64,000 nucleotides of DNA from Caballeronia temeraria (lineage in GTDB: Bacteria; Pseudomonadota; Gammaproteobacteria; Burkholderiales; Burkholderiaceae): contig NZ_FCOI02000014.1 in the NCBI RefSeq assembly GCF_001544795.2, positions 62,001 through 126,000 of the forward strand, written 5' to 3'. Shown here one piece after another: positions 18,671 to 27,649 of this stretch. The notes beneath the pieces were generated by a model. It searched no databases and had not been told where the DNA came from. It saw only the letters and a list, made by a program, of their open reading frames with translations. A program made the translations under genes and the position numbers. Positions within the stretch are counted from its first letter, which is position 1. Each line of letters begins with the position of its first letter.

Positions 18671-21600
18671 ATGAAACGAATGCTGTTTAACGCGACGCAG
18701 CAAGAAGAATTGCGCGTCGCCATCGTCGATGGGCAGAAGCTCATCGACATCGACATCGAAACCGCCGGGCGCGAACAGCGCAAAGGCAATATCTACAAGG
18801 GAGTCGTCACCCGCATCGAGCCGTCGCTCGAAGCCTGTTTCGTCAACTACGGCGAAGACCGCCACGGCTTTCTGCCGTTCAAGGAAGTCGCCCGCCAGTA
18901 TTTCCGCGACGGCGTCGAGATGCGCTCCGCGCGCATCCAGGACGCGCTGCGCGAAGGCCAGGAACTCATCGTTCAGGTCGAGAAGGAAGAGCGCGGCAAC
19001 AAGGGCGCGGCGCTGACCACGTTCATCTCGCTGGCCGGCCGTTACCTCGTGCTGATGCCGAACAACCCGCGCGGCGGCGGCGTCTCGCGCCGCATCGAGG
19101 GCGACGAGCGGCAGGAACTGCGCGAAACCATGGCGCAGCTCGAACTGCCGGAAGGCATGAGCATCATCGCGCGCACGGCGGGTATCGGCCGTTCGGCGGA
19201 AGAGCTCCAGTGGGATCTGAACTACCTGATGCAACTGTGGCGCGCGATCGAAGCCGCGTCGCAGAGCGGCGTCGGCGGCCAGCCGATGCTGATTTACCTC
19301 GAATCGAGCCTCGTCATCCGCGCGATTCGCGACTACTTCCAGCCGGATATCGGCGAAATCCTCATCGACACGACCGAAATCCATGATCAGGCACGCGCCT
19401 TCATGGATATCGTGATGCCCGACAACCTCTCGAAGGTGAAGCGCTATCACGACGACGTGCCGCTCTTCTCGCGCTTCCAGATCGAGCATCAGATCGAAAC
19501 GGCGTATTCGCGCACGGTGCCGCTGCCCTCGGGCGGCGCGATCGTGATCGATCACACCGAGGCGCTCGTCGCCATCGACGTGAACTCGGCGCGCGCGACC
19601 AAGGGCGCGGACATCGAGGAAACCGCGACGCGCACCAATCTCGAAGCCGCCGACGAAGTCGCGCGTCAGCTTCGTCTGCGCGATCTGGGCGGTCTGATCG
19701 TGATCGACTTCATCGACATGGAGTCGGCGAAGAGCCAGCGCGAAGTCGAGCAACGTCTCAAAGATGCACTGAAGCACGACCGCGCCCGCGTACAAATGGG
19801 CAAGATTTCGCGCTTCGGCCTGATGGAGCTGTCGCGTCAGCGTCTGCGTCCGGCGCTCTCCGAAGGCAGCCACGTGACGTGCCCGCGCTGCAACGGCACA
19901 GGCCATATCCGCGATACCGAATCGTCCGCGCTGCAAGTGCTGCGGATCATTCAGGAAGAAGCGATGAAGGAAAACACCGCGGCGATCCACTGCCAGGTGC
20001 CGGTCGAGGTGACCGCCTTCCTGCTGAACGAAAAGCGCTCGGAAATCAACAAGATCGAGTCGCGCTTCAAGGTCAATGTCGTCCTGATCCCGAACAAGCA
20101 TCTCGAAACGCCGCACTACAAGCTGGAACGTCTGCGTCACGACGATGCGCGTCTGGACGAACCGCGCGCATCGTGGAAGATGGCCGTCGAAGCGGCGAGC
20201 GAGCTGGAGTCGGAAACCGGCTACAGCAAGCGCACCGAGGAAGTGAAGCCGAAGCAGGAAGCGGCCGTGAAGGGCATCACGCCCGAGAAGCCGGCGCCGA
20301 GCGCGCCGGTGAAGCCCGCGCCCGTCGAGGCGGCGGCGGCTCCGGCGCCCGTGCCGGCGAGCGGCGGTTTCATCGCGTGGATCAAGAACCTGTTCGGCAT
20401 TCAGCCCGCTGCGCAACCCGCACCGGCGCCCGTCGAAGCGCAACCGGCGACGCGCGCCCCGCGCGAGCGCGGTGAACGCACCGGCGGCGGCGATCGCAAC
20501 CGCAACCGCCGTAGCGGCGGCGCCGGACGTGAAGGCGCTGCGGCAGCCGGAACGGCTACGGGCGGCAACGGCGCAGCGCGCCAGGGCGGCCGTCGTGAGG
20601 ACCGCGAGGCGCGTGGCGGACGCGAAGGACGTGAACTGCGTGAAGTCCGCGAACCGCGTGAGGCTCGTGAACCGCGCGAAGGACGCGAACCCCGCGAAGC
20701 GCGTGAGCCGCGTGAAGTTCGCGAGCCGCGCGAGGCACGTGAGCCGCGTGAAGCGCGCGATCGCAATGCGGAACGCGCCGCGCCGCGTCCGGAAGGCGCC
20801 GAACGTCAGGAACGCCGCGAGCGTCCCGACCGTGGTGAACGCGCCGAGCGCGGCGAACGTGCCGAGCGTGGTGAGCGCCCGGATCGCGTGGAACGTGGCG
20901 AGCGCCGCAAGCCGCAACCGGAAGCCGCCGTCGAGGCGCTGACGCAAGGCGAAACGGTGCCGTCGGAGATCGTCGAAGCGGCGCAAGCCAACGCAGATGC
21001 GCAACAAGCTGGCATCGATGCGGCATCGGATCTGGCCAGCGCGCGTGACGGTGAAGAACGTCGCCGCCGTCGTCGTGGCCGTCGTGGCGGTCGTCGCGAG
21101 CGCGATGAGGACGGCATGACGGTGAATCACGCGGCCGACGTCGCCGAAGCCGAAGGATCGGCGGAAAGCGTCTCCGCGCAAGCCGGCGTGTTCGACGCAG
21201 AAGCCGCGCAGGAAGCAGCCGCGCGTCGCGAGTCGCGTCCTGCCCCGCAGCAAGTGGTCGAGACCCCGGCGGAACAGCCGGCCGTTCAGCCGGTGCAAGC
21301 GCAGCCGCAAGAGCACGCGCCCGCCGCAGCCGACGAAGCGCCGGTTGCCAAGGCAGCCGAAGCCGAGCCGTTCGAACTGAAGGCGCAATCGCCCGAGCCG
21401 ACGAACTTCGATCTCTTCGCCAAGCCCGAACCGGCGGCGGTCGAGAATCCGTTCGGCCCGTCGCCCAAGGTCGTCGAGACGAAGACGGCTGATCCGTTCG
21501 CGCCCGTCGTGACGGAAGAGCCGAAGCCCGTCGAAGCGGTCAAGCCTGTCGAAGCGGCGCCCGCGCCGGCACCGATCGAGCACGTCGAGTCTGTCGCGCC

Positions 21601-21991
21601 TGTCGTGGCCGCGCCGGCGGAAGTCGCCGAGCCGGTGAAGACCGCCGCAGTCGCGCCGACGCCCGAGGCAACGGCCGTCGAGCCGGTTGCTCCGGTCGAA
21701 AGCGCGCAAGTGGTTGCCCACGAGCCTGTCGCTGTCGTCGCGGAGCCTGTGAAGGTTGCCGCCCCGGCCGCGCCTGCTACGTCGACGCCGATCGCCGTGG
21801 AAACCCTTCAGCCGATGCTGGAGAGCGCGGGTCTCGTCTGGGTGAACACCGACGAAGGCAAGATGCGCGAAGCGAACGCCGCCGCCGCGCGCGAGCCGGC
21901 AGCGGTGCGCGTGCCGCGCGAGCGCAAGGCGCTGCCGCCGGCCGACAGCACGCCGATGCAGCAAGTGGAAACCAGCAAGCAGGTCCACTAA
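18671..21991 (+). CDS. rne: Ribonuclease E
   Basis: Endoribonuclease that starts mRNA decay and processes rRNA and tRNA; membrane-associated scaffold of the degradosome. The 1106-residue protein has the S1 domain (about 35-120), the DNase I-like catalytic part with metal ligands Asp303 and Asp346, and the Zn-link CPRC (Cys404, Cys407), all at E. coli-like positions. An amphipathic segment GGFIAWIKNLFGI (about 565-577) is a probable membrane-targeting helix. The C-terminal half is disordered: an Arg/Glu repeat tract (about 636-750), then a long Pro/Ala/Glu/Val stretch to the end. The ATG at 18671 gives the standard KRMLFNATQQEELRVA start. Confidence 0.98.
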   Translation: MKRMLFNATQQEELRVAIVDGQKLIDIDIETAGREQRKGNIYKGVVTRIEPSLEACFVNYGEDRHGFLPFKEVARQYFRDGVEMRSARIQDALREGQELIVQVEKEERGNKGAALTTFISLAGRYLVLMPNNPRGGGVSRRIEGDERQELRETMAQLELPEGMSIIARTAGIGRSAEELQWDLNYLMQLWRAIEAASQSGVGGQPMLIYLESSLVIRAIRDYFQPDIGEILIDTTEIHDQARAFMDIVMPDNLSKVKRYHDDVPLFSRFQIEHQIETAYSRTVPLPSGGAIVIDHTEALVAIDVNSARATKGADIEETATRTNLEAADEVARQLRLRDLGGLIVIDFIDMESAKSQREVEQRLKDALKHDRARVQMGKISRFGLMELSRQRLRPALSEGSHVTCPRCNGTGHIRDTESSALQVLRIIQEEAMKENTAAIHCQVPVEVTAFLLNEKRSEINKIESRFKVNVVLIPNKHLETPHYKLERLRHDDARLDEPRASWKMAVEAASELESETGYSKRTEEVKPKQEAAVKGITPEKPAPSAPVKPAPVEAAAAPAPVPASGGFIAWIKNLFGIQPAAQPAPAPVEAQPATRAPRERGERTGGGDRNRNRRSGGAGREGAAAAGTATGGNGAARQGGRREDREARGGREGRELREVREPREAREPREGREPREAREPREVREPREAREPREARDRNAERAAPRPEGAERQERRERPDRGERAERGERAERGERPDRVERGERRKPQPEAAVEALTQGETVPSEIVEAAQANADAQQAGIDAASDLASARDGEERRRRRRGRRGGRRERDEDGMTVNHAADVAEAEGSAESVSAQAGVFDAEAAQEAAARRESRPAPQQVVETPAEQPAVQPVQAQPQEHAPAAADEAPVAKAAEAEPFELKAQSPEPTNFDLFAKPEPAAVENPFGPSPKVVETKTADPFAPVVTEEPKPVEAVKPVEAAPAPAPIEHVESVAPVVAAPAEVAEPVKTAAVAPTPEATAVEPVAPVESAQVVAHEPVAVVAEPVKVAAPAAPATSTPIAVETLQPMLESAGLVWVNTDEGKMREANAAAAREPAAVRVPRERKALPPADSTPMQQVETSKQVH
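20577..20914 (+). repeat. Arg/Glu repeat-coding tract inside rne
   Basis: Imperfect tandem repeats of short in-frame units encode REPREA/REPREV-type hexapeptides (densest at 20641-20770) and then ERGER(A/P)-type pentapeptides (about 20820-20905). The tract corresponds to an arginine-rich RNA-binding part of the RNase E scaffold. Such units are prone to copy-number change by slippage. Confidence 0.85.
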
Positions 21992-22036
21992 GCCGTTCGG
22001 GTGCCCCGTTTGCTCCGGCGAACGGGCAGCAGCAGA

Positions 22037-22071
22037 AAACGCCATCGATTCCGGTCGATGGCGTTTTTTTT
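22037..22071 (+). terminator. Intrinsic terminator of rne
   Basis: A 12-bp stem, AAACGCCATCGA (22037-22048) with TCGATGGCGTTT (22055-22066), closes a TTCCGG loop and is followed by a T-run to 22071. A second, weaker hairpin (about 22012-22028) lies between it and the rne stop. Confidence 0.95.
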
Positions 22072-22213
22072 CGTCCCATGCCAAGCCAAGCCAGAACCGC
22101 GGGAAAACCGCCACTTCGCGACAGTGCATGCCGATGCCCCGGTTCCGCTAAAATGGAACGATCCAACCATTATTCGAACAGGCCGCAGCGGCCAAGCCGA
22201 GCCCCGAATCATC

Positions 22214-23323
22214 ATGTCCCGACGCATCATTCCTCTCGCCGATGTCAGCGCGATCCCGGATTTCTCCGGCGCCGCGGCGTCGCCGTCCGGGCTGGTCACG
22301 GACACGCTCGCGCGCCCGTTGCGTGATCTGCGCATCTCGGTGACGGACCGCTGCAACTTCCGCTGCGTGTACTGCATGCCCCGCGAGGTGTTCGACAAGG
22401 ATTACCAGTTTCTCCCCCATGCCGCCCTGCTCTCGTTCGAGGAAATCGAGCGGCTCGCGCGCGTATTCGTCGCGCATGGCGTCGAGAAAATTCGCCTGAC
22501 GGGCGGCGAGCCGCTGCTGCGCAAGAACATCGAATATCTGATCGAGCGGCTCGCGCTGTTGCGCACGCCGGACGGCCGCCCGCTCGATCTCACGCTCACC
22601 ACGAACGGCTCGCTGCTCGCGCGCAAGGCCCGGTCGCTGAGGGACGCGGGCCTGTCGCGCGTCACGGTCAGCCTCGACGCGCTCGACGATTCGCTCTTTC
22701 GCCGCATGAACGACGCCGATTTCGCCGTCGCCGACGTGCTGAACGGCATCGAGGCGGCGCAAGACGCCGGCCTCACGCCGATCAAGGTGAACATGGTCGT
22801 GAAGCGCGGCACGAACGACCAGGAAATCGTGCCGATGGCGCGCCATTTCAAAGGCAGCGGCGCGATCCTGCGCTTCATCGAATACATGGATGTCGGCGCG
22901 TCGAACGGCTGGAACATGAGCGAAGTGCTGCCGTCGGCGCAGGTGGTCGAGCGCATCGACACGCACTTTCCGCTCGAACCGCGCGAAGCGCATACGGCCG
23001 CGGAAACCGCGCAACGCTGGGGCTATCGTGACGGCGGCGGCGAAATCGGCGTGATTTCGAGCGTCACGCGCGCGTTCTGCGACTCGTGCACGCGCGCGCG
23101 GCTCTCGACCGAAGGCAAGCTCTATCTGTGCCTCTTCGCGGTGGCCGGCCACGATCTGCGCGGTCTGATCCGCGGCGGCGCGACCGACGAGGAAGTCGCG
23201 ACCGCCATCGCACGAATCTGGCAAGCGCGCGGCGACCGCTATTCGCAGTTGCGAGGCAGCGCATCGGCACCGTCGCGCGACGACGATGCGCGTCGCGTCG
23301 AGATGTCGTACATCGGCGGCTGA
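22214..23323 (+). CDS. moaA: GTP 3',8-cyclase MoaA
   Basis: Radical SAM enzyme for the first step of molybdenum cofactor synthesis. The 369-residue protein has the N-terminal cluster motif DRCNFRCVYC with Cys47, Cys51 and Cys54, and a C-terminal cluster region CDSCTRARLS plus a further Cys 14 residues on. The LTGGEPLLR motif is present. The C-terminus should end Gly-Gly, and the product does end IGG, the catalytic tail needed in MoaA. ATG at 22214 is used; longer in-frame reading through the rne terminator is rejected. It starts the moaA-mobA-moeA cluster. Confidence 0.96.
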   Translation: MSRRIIPLADVSAIPDFSGAAASPSGLVTDTLARPLRDLRISVTDRCNFRCVYCMPREVFDKDYQFLPHAALLSFEEIERLARVFVAHGVEKIRLTGGEPLLRKNIEYLIERLALLRTPDGRPLDLTLTTNGSLLARKARSLRDAGLSRVTVSLDALDDSLFRRMNDADFAVADVLNGIEAAQDAGLTPIKVNMVVKRGTNDQEIVPMARHFKGSGAILRFIEYMDVGASNGWNMSEVLPSAQVVERIDTHFPLEPREAHTAAETAQRWGYRDGGGEIGVISSVTRAFCDSCTRARLSTEGKLYLCLFAVAGHDLRGLIRGGATDEEVATAIARIWQARGDRYSQLRGSASAPSRDDDARRVEMSYIGG

Positions 23324-23339
23324 GCGCGGCGGATCGCTC

Positions 23340-23960
23340 GTGCCGAACCTTCATCCATCGTCCAGTGTGACGGCGCTCGTGCTCGCGGGCGGACGCGGCT
23401 CGCGCATGGGCGGCATCGACAAAGGCTTGCAGCCGTTTCGAGGCGAACCGCTCGCATTGCACGTGATGCGGCGCATCGCGCCTCAGGCGGGCGCGCTTCT
23501 GATCAGCGCGAACCGTTCCATCGAAGACTACGAACGGCTCGGCGCTGCGTTCGTAGCGCGCGTCATCATGGACACGCGCGCGGATTTTCCCGGACCGCTC
23601 GCCGGCATCGCCGCCGGGCTGCGCGCCGCCACCACCGGATTCGTGCTGACCGCGCCCTGCGACGCCCCTTTCGTCGATGAACACATCGGCGCGGCGCTGA
23701 TGCAGGCGCTCGACATCCACGGCGCCGATGTTGCGTACGCAGCAACAATCGACGTCTCGGGCGAAGTCATGGCGCATCCCGTTTTTGCGCTCATGCGGAC
23801 CTCGCTCGCCGACGATCTCGACGCCTGGCTCGACGCGGGCGAGCGCAAGGTCCGCGCGTGGTACGCGCGCCACAAGGCGGTCGAAGTGCAATTTCATGAT
23901 GAACGCGCGTTTTACAATATCAACGATTTACAGCAGCTGGCCGAGCTGGAACGCCGCTGA
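23340..23960 (+). CDS. mobA: Molybdenum cofactor guanylyltransferase MobA
   Basis: Attaches GMP to molybdopterin to make the guanine dinucleotide form of the cofactor. The nucleotide-binding signature LVLAGGRGSRMGG (13-25) with Lys28 is present at the N-terminus, and the PCDAPFVD metal-binding motif occurs near residue 100. I use the GTG at 23340, which gives a 206-residue product starting right before the conserved domain; an in-frame ATG at 23286 lies inside moaA and is less likely. It lies 16 bp after moaA. Confidence 0.9.
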   Translation: MPNLHPSSSVTALVLAGGRGSRMGGIDKGLQPFRGEPLALHVMRRIAPQAGALLISANRSIEDYERLGAAFVARVIMDTRADFPGPLAGIAAGLRAATTGFVLTAPCDAPFVDEHIGAALMQALDIHGADVAYAATIDVSGEVMAHPVFALMRTSLADDLDAWLDAGERKVRAWYARHKAVEVQFHDERAFYNINDLQQLAELERR

Positions 23961-24068
23961 CTCGTCCAATCCGACCGTTCGCTCACATCCGCGTTTGCGG
24001 GCGTTCAACCACCGCGCGGCCTCGTGGCTGCTTCTTCGCCGGACCCCGGCCGCGATCCACGCCGATTC

Positions 24069-25373
24069 ATGACCACGTCCAAGGAATTTTCCGCCTGCGT
24101 CGCCCACTACGATCCCAACGCGCTGCCCGTTGAAGCCGCGCAGGACATCGTGCGTCAGTGGGCCATGCCGCGCGCGCGGGACGTTCAGGTCGAGCGTGTG
24201 AGCCTGCACGATGCACTCGGCCGCGTGCTCGCCGAGGACGTGGTCTCGCCCATCGACGTGCCCGCCTACGACAATTCCGCAATGGATGGCTACGCGTTCG
24301 CCGGCGAAGTGCTCGCGCGCGGCGGCGACAGGGTCGGCTTATCCGTCGCGGGCACGGCGCTCGCCGGGCGGCCTTTCGAAAGCACGCCGGGCGCCGATCA
24401 ATGCGTGCGCATCATGACGGGCGCGCTCCTTCCGCCAGGCTGCGATACGGTCGTGCCGCAAGAGCTCGTTACGCGTGACGGCGATGCAATCCGTTTTTCA
24501 TCGGCGTCGGTCCGCGCCGGCCAGAACCGCCGCCTGTCGGGCGAGGATCTCGCGAAGGGCAAGCCGGCGCTGTTCGCGGGGCGCGTCGTGCGCGCATCGG
24601 ATCTCGGTTTGCTCGCGTCGCTCGGCATCGGCGAAGTGCCGGTGCGCAAGCGCCTCACCGTCGCGTTCTTCTCGACCGGCGACGAACTGCGCTCGGTCGG
24701 CGAAACGCTCAGTCCCGGCAGCCTCTACGACAGCAATCGCTACACGCTCTTCGCGATGCTCAAGCGGCTCGGCGTCGAAACCGTCGATCTCGGCATCGTG
24801 CGCGACGATCGCGCGTCGCTCGAAAAAGCGCTGCGTCACGCAACGGCAAGCGCCGATGTCGTGATCAGCTCGGGCGGCGTATCGGTCGGCGATGCGGACT
24901 TCACGCGCGAGCTGATGAATTCGCTGGGCGACGTCGCCTTCTGGAAGATCGCGATGCGCCCGGGCCGTCCGCTCGCGTTCGGCCGCCTGTGGTCCGGCGA
25001 GCGCGCGGGCACGGGCAAGCCGGCGCTCTTCTTCGGCTTGCCGGGCAATCCGGTCGCCGTGATGGCGACGTTTTACTTCATCGTGCGCGAGGCGCTGCTC
25101 GCGATGTCCGGCGCGACGCGCCAGCCGCTCACGGTCATCCGCGCGGCCGCCGCCGAGCCGATGAAAAAGCGCGCGGGCCGCACCGAGTTTCAGCGCGGCA
25201 TCGCCACGCGCGACGACGATGGCCGCTTTCGCGTCGTCACCACCGGTCCGCAGGGTTCCGGCGTGCTGAGTTCGATGAGCGAAGCGAACTGCTTCATCGT
25301 GCTCGAGCACGCGCGCGGCGACATCGACGCGGGCGACGAAGTCGAGATCGTGCCGTTCGACGGCCTGATCTGA
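24069..25373 (+). CDS. moeA: Molybdopterin molybdotransferase MoeA
   Basis: Inserts molybdate into adenylylated molybdopterin. The 434-residue protein has the MoeA N-terminal domain (PAYDNSAMDGYA, about residues 67-78), the central MoCF-binding domain with SSGGVSVGDADF, and the C-terminal beta domain. The ATG at 24069 starts before the conserved region; an earlier ATG at 24024 would add 15 residues of low support. It is third in the moaA-mobA-moeA series, 108 bp after mobA. The adenylyltransferase partner mog is encoded separately at 60 kb. Confidence 0.95.
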   Translation: MTTSKEFSACVAHYDPNALPVEAAQDIVRQWAMPRARDVQVERVSLHDALGRVLAEDVVSPIDVPAYDNSAMDGYAFAGEVLARGGDRVGLSVAGTALAGRPFESTPGADQCVRIMTGALLPPGCDTVVPQELVTRDGDAIRFSSASVRAGQNRRLSGEDLAKGKPALFAGRVVRASDLGLLASLGIGEVPVRKRLTVAFFSTGDELRSVGETLSPGSLYDSNRYTLFAMLKRLGVETVDLGIVRDDRASLEKALRHATASADVVISSGGVSVGDADFTRELMNSLGDVAFWKIAMRPGRPLAFGRLWSGERAGTGKPALFFGLPGNPVAVMATFYFIVREALLAMSGATRQPLTVIRAAAAEPMKKRAGRTEFQRGIATRDDDGRFRVVTTGPQGSGVLSSMSEANCFIVLEHARGDIDAGDEVEIVPFDGLI

Positions 25374-25436
25374 CTGACGCAGCGCCGGGCGTCGCCAGCA
25401 ACACCATTCCTACATCGATAGACGGGGCTTCCTTCC

Positions 25437-25712
25437 ATGAAAAAGCAGATTTCATTTATCGCACCGGGACAGACCGCCAAGGCGCTGATCCTCGTGTACC
25501 TGACCTTCAGCGTGCCCATCGTGCTGCTCGGCGTCGTGGTTGCGTTCGTGCGATACGGCTCGGTGGAAGTGAGCACCGTCACGAGCGCGCTGCTGCTGAA
25601 CGCGATCCTCGGTTTCATCCTGCTGTGGATCGCATGCCACGCGTACAACTGGGTGGCGTCGCGCTTCGGCGGCATCGAAATCGTGTTGTCCGACGCGCCG
25701 GAGGAAGCGTGA
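25437..25712 (+). CDS. Small two-span membrane protein, unknown
   Basis: A 91-residue protein with two hydrophobic helices (about 16-40 and 50-68) and a short acidic tail. No family was recognised. It starts 63 bp after moeA and its stop overlaps the GTG of the following acetyltransferase gene (GTGA), so it is part of that transcript. A function linked to molybdate or envelope cannot be inferred from sequence. Confidence 0.75.
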   Translation: MKKQISFIAPGQTAKALILVYLTFSVPIVLLGVVVAFVRYGSVEVSTVTSALLLNAILGFILLWIACHAYNWVASRFGGIEIVLSDAPEEA

Positions 25713-26188
25713 GCGCCCCGATCATTCGCGCGGCGACGCCCGCCGACATCGCCGCGATCTTCGGCCTGATGTACGAGCTGGCGGAGTTCGAGAAGCTGAC
25801 GCATCTGTTCATCGCGACGGAGCAAGGCGTGCACGATGCGCTTTTCGGCGCGCGTCCGGCCGCCGAAGCGCTCGTCGCGGAGCAAGACGGCGAAATCGTC
25901 AGCTACGCGCTCTTCTTCCAGAACTTCTCGACCTTCCTCGGCAAGCGCGGTCTCTATCTCGAAGACCTGTACGTGCGCCCGTCGATGCGCGGCAGCGGTC
26001 TCGGCACGCTGATGCTGAAGAAGCTCGCCGCACTCGCGGTCGAGCGCCAGTGCGGCCGGTTCGAGTGGTCGGTGCTCGACTGGAATCAGAACGCCATCGA
26101 CTTCTACGAAAAGATGGGCGCAACGGTGCTGCCCGACTGGCGCATCGTGCGCGTGACGGGCGAACCGCTCGAACGGCTCGCCTCGTAA
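25709..26188 (+). CDS. GNAT family N-acetyltransferase
   Basis: A 159-residue GCN5-related acetyltransferase. Acetyl-CoA binding motif A reads YLEDLYVRPSMRGSGLGTLML, with the R/Q-x-x-G-x-G/A core (RGSGLG). The later WSVLDWNQNAIDFYEKMGA stretch is motif B and is typical of the diamine/thialysine acetyltransferase-like subgroup. The start is a GTG at 25709 overlapping the previous stop; no ATG exists nearby. Acceptor substrate unknown. Confidence 0.87.
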   Translation: MSAPIIRAATPADIAAIFGLMYELAEFEKLTHLFIATEQGVHDALFGARPAAEALVAEQDGEIVSYALFFQNFSTFLGKRGLYLEDLYVRPSMRGSGLGTLMLKKLAALAVERQCGRFEWSVLDWNQNAIDFYEKMGATVLPDWRIVRVTGEPLERLAS

Positions 26189-27649
26189 TCAAGGCTCGTC
26201 GTCGCCTTCGGGCGATGACGCATCGCCGAACGCGTCGCCCAGCAACCCCGCCGCCTGTTCTCCCGGCAACGCCTCGACATCCCGCAGGCGCTTGCCCATC
26301 TGCCGCGTGCGGGTCTGCGCCATTTCGATCGAACGCGTGACTGTTTCGAGCTGCGACTTGGTTTTGGCCAGCACGTCGCCGAACTTGCCGAACTCCGTCT
26401 TCACCGCGCCGAGCACCTGCCACACTTCGCTCGAACGTTTCTCGATGGCCAGCGTCCGGAAACCCATCTGCAGGCTGTTGAGGAGCGCGGTCAGCGTGGT
26501 CGGCCCGGCGACGGTCACGCGATAGTCACGCTGCAACGAATCGGTCAAACCCGGGCGGCGCAACACTTCCGCGTAAAGGCCTTCGGTCGGCAGGAAGAGC
26601 AGCGCGAAGTCCGTGGTGTGCGGAGGCGCCACGTACTTCTGCGCGATCGACTTCGCCTCGGCGCGCAAACGCCCTTCGAGCGCGCGCGACGCGTCCTCGA
26701 CGCCGGCCAGGTCCGCGCGTTCCTGCGCGTCGATGAGACGCTCATAGTCCTCGCGCGGAAACTTGGCATCGATGGGCAGCCACACCGGCGTCGCCGCATC
26801 GCCCGGCGCACCCGGCGCGTCGTGACGGCCAGGCAGCCTGATCGCGAACTCGACGCGCTCGTTGCTCTTCGGAATGGTCGCGACATTCTTCGCGTATTGA
26901 TCCGGCGTGAGCAACTGTTCCAGCAGCGCTTCGAGCTGCACTTCGCCCCAGATGCCGCGCGTCTTGACATTGGTCAGCACTTTCTTCAGATCGCCGACGC
27001 CCGCCGCAAGCGTCTGCATCTCGCCGAGCCCGCGATGCACCTGCTCCAGCCTGTCGGACACGAGCTTGAACGACTCGCCGAGCCGCTGCTCGAGCGTCGC
27101 GTGCAGCTTTTCGTCGACGGTGCGGCGCATTTCTTCGAGCTTCGTCGAGTTATTTGCTTCGATGTCCTTCAGACGCGTTTCGAGCGTCGCTCGGACTTCC
27201 CCGAGCCGTCGCTCGTTCGCTTCGGAAAGCTGCGCGAGATGCAGCGACATGGAATCGGCGAAACGCTTCAGCGCGTTGCCCTGATCCTCGCGCGCCTGCT
27301 GACTCTGTTGCGCGAGTTGCTGCGCGAGCGCATCGAATTGCGCGTTCTGCACGTTCGACGTGTTCGCCAGTTGCGTCGAAAGCGTCTGATGGAATTGCGC
27401 GAAACCGCTTTGCGATTCCATGCGCGACACGCGCGCGTTTTCCGCGATATCGCCGCGCAAGCCGCGTTCGAGCCGCTCCTGCGCGCGCGCGTGCGCCTCG
27501 CCCATGTCGTTGACGCGATCGGTGAGCGCTTCGAACTCGTCGAAGATGACCGCGTTCGAACTGCGCCGCATCGTCATGACGAGCGCGATGAGCGACACCA
27601 CGAGCGCGATCGCCAGCACGGCGATCGCGCCAACCAGCAGTTCCATCAT
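26189..27649 (-). CDS. rmuC: DNA recombination protein RmuC
   Basis: A 486-residue RmuC family protein, linked in E. coli to limiting recombination at inverted repeats. It has an N-terminal membrane helix (about 4-26), a long coiled-coil region (about 35-200) and the RmuC nuclease-like domain (about 215-430), with the IWGEVQLEALLEQLL and LPIDAKFPREDYERL stretches. The ATG at 27649 overlaps the stop of the 2-hydroxyacid dehydrogenase gene (ATGA). An open frame continues far upstream on the same strand, but that is an out-of-frame shadow of the neighbouring genes. Confidence 0.93.
   Translation of the reverse strand: MMELLVGAIAVLAIALVVSLIALVMTMRRSSNAVIFDEFEALTDRVNDMGEAHARAQERLERGLRGDIAENARVSRMESQSGFAQFHQTLSTQLANTSNVQNAQFDALAQQLAQQSQQAREDQGNALKRFADSMSLHLAQLSEANERRLGEVRATLETRLKDIEANNSTKLEEMRRTVDEKLHATLEQRLGESFKLVSDRLEQVHRGLGEMQTLAAGVGDLKKVLTNVKTRGIWGEVQLEALLEQLLTPDQYAKNVATIPKSNERVEFAIRLPGRHDAPGAPGDAATPVWLPIDAKFPREDYERLIDAQERADLAGVEDASRALEGRLRAEAKSIAQKYVAPPHTTDFALLFLPTEGLYAEVLRRPGLTDSLQRDYRVTVAGPTTLTALLNSLQMGFRTLAIEKRSSEVWQVLGAVKTEFGKFGDVLAKTKSQLETVTRSIEMAQTRTRQMGKRLRDVEALPGEQAAGLLGDAFGDASSPEGDDEP

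Noticed and set aside
18410..22129. A 1239-residue minus-strand open frame over rne
   Set aside because: It is antisense to the clear RNase E gene, shows no family motif and has the composition of a GC-rich shadow frame.
22072..22213. Possible molybdenum-cofactor riboswitch before moaA
   Set aside because: The 142 bp between the rne terminator and moaA shows no convincing multi-stem structure; a covariance search would be needed to revive this.
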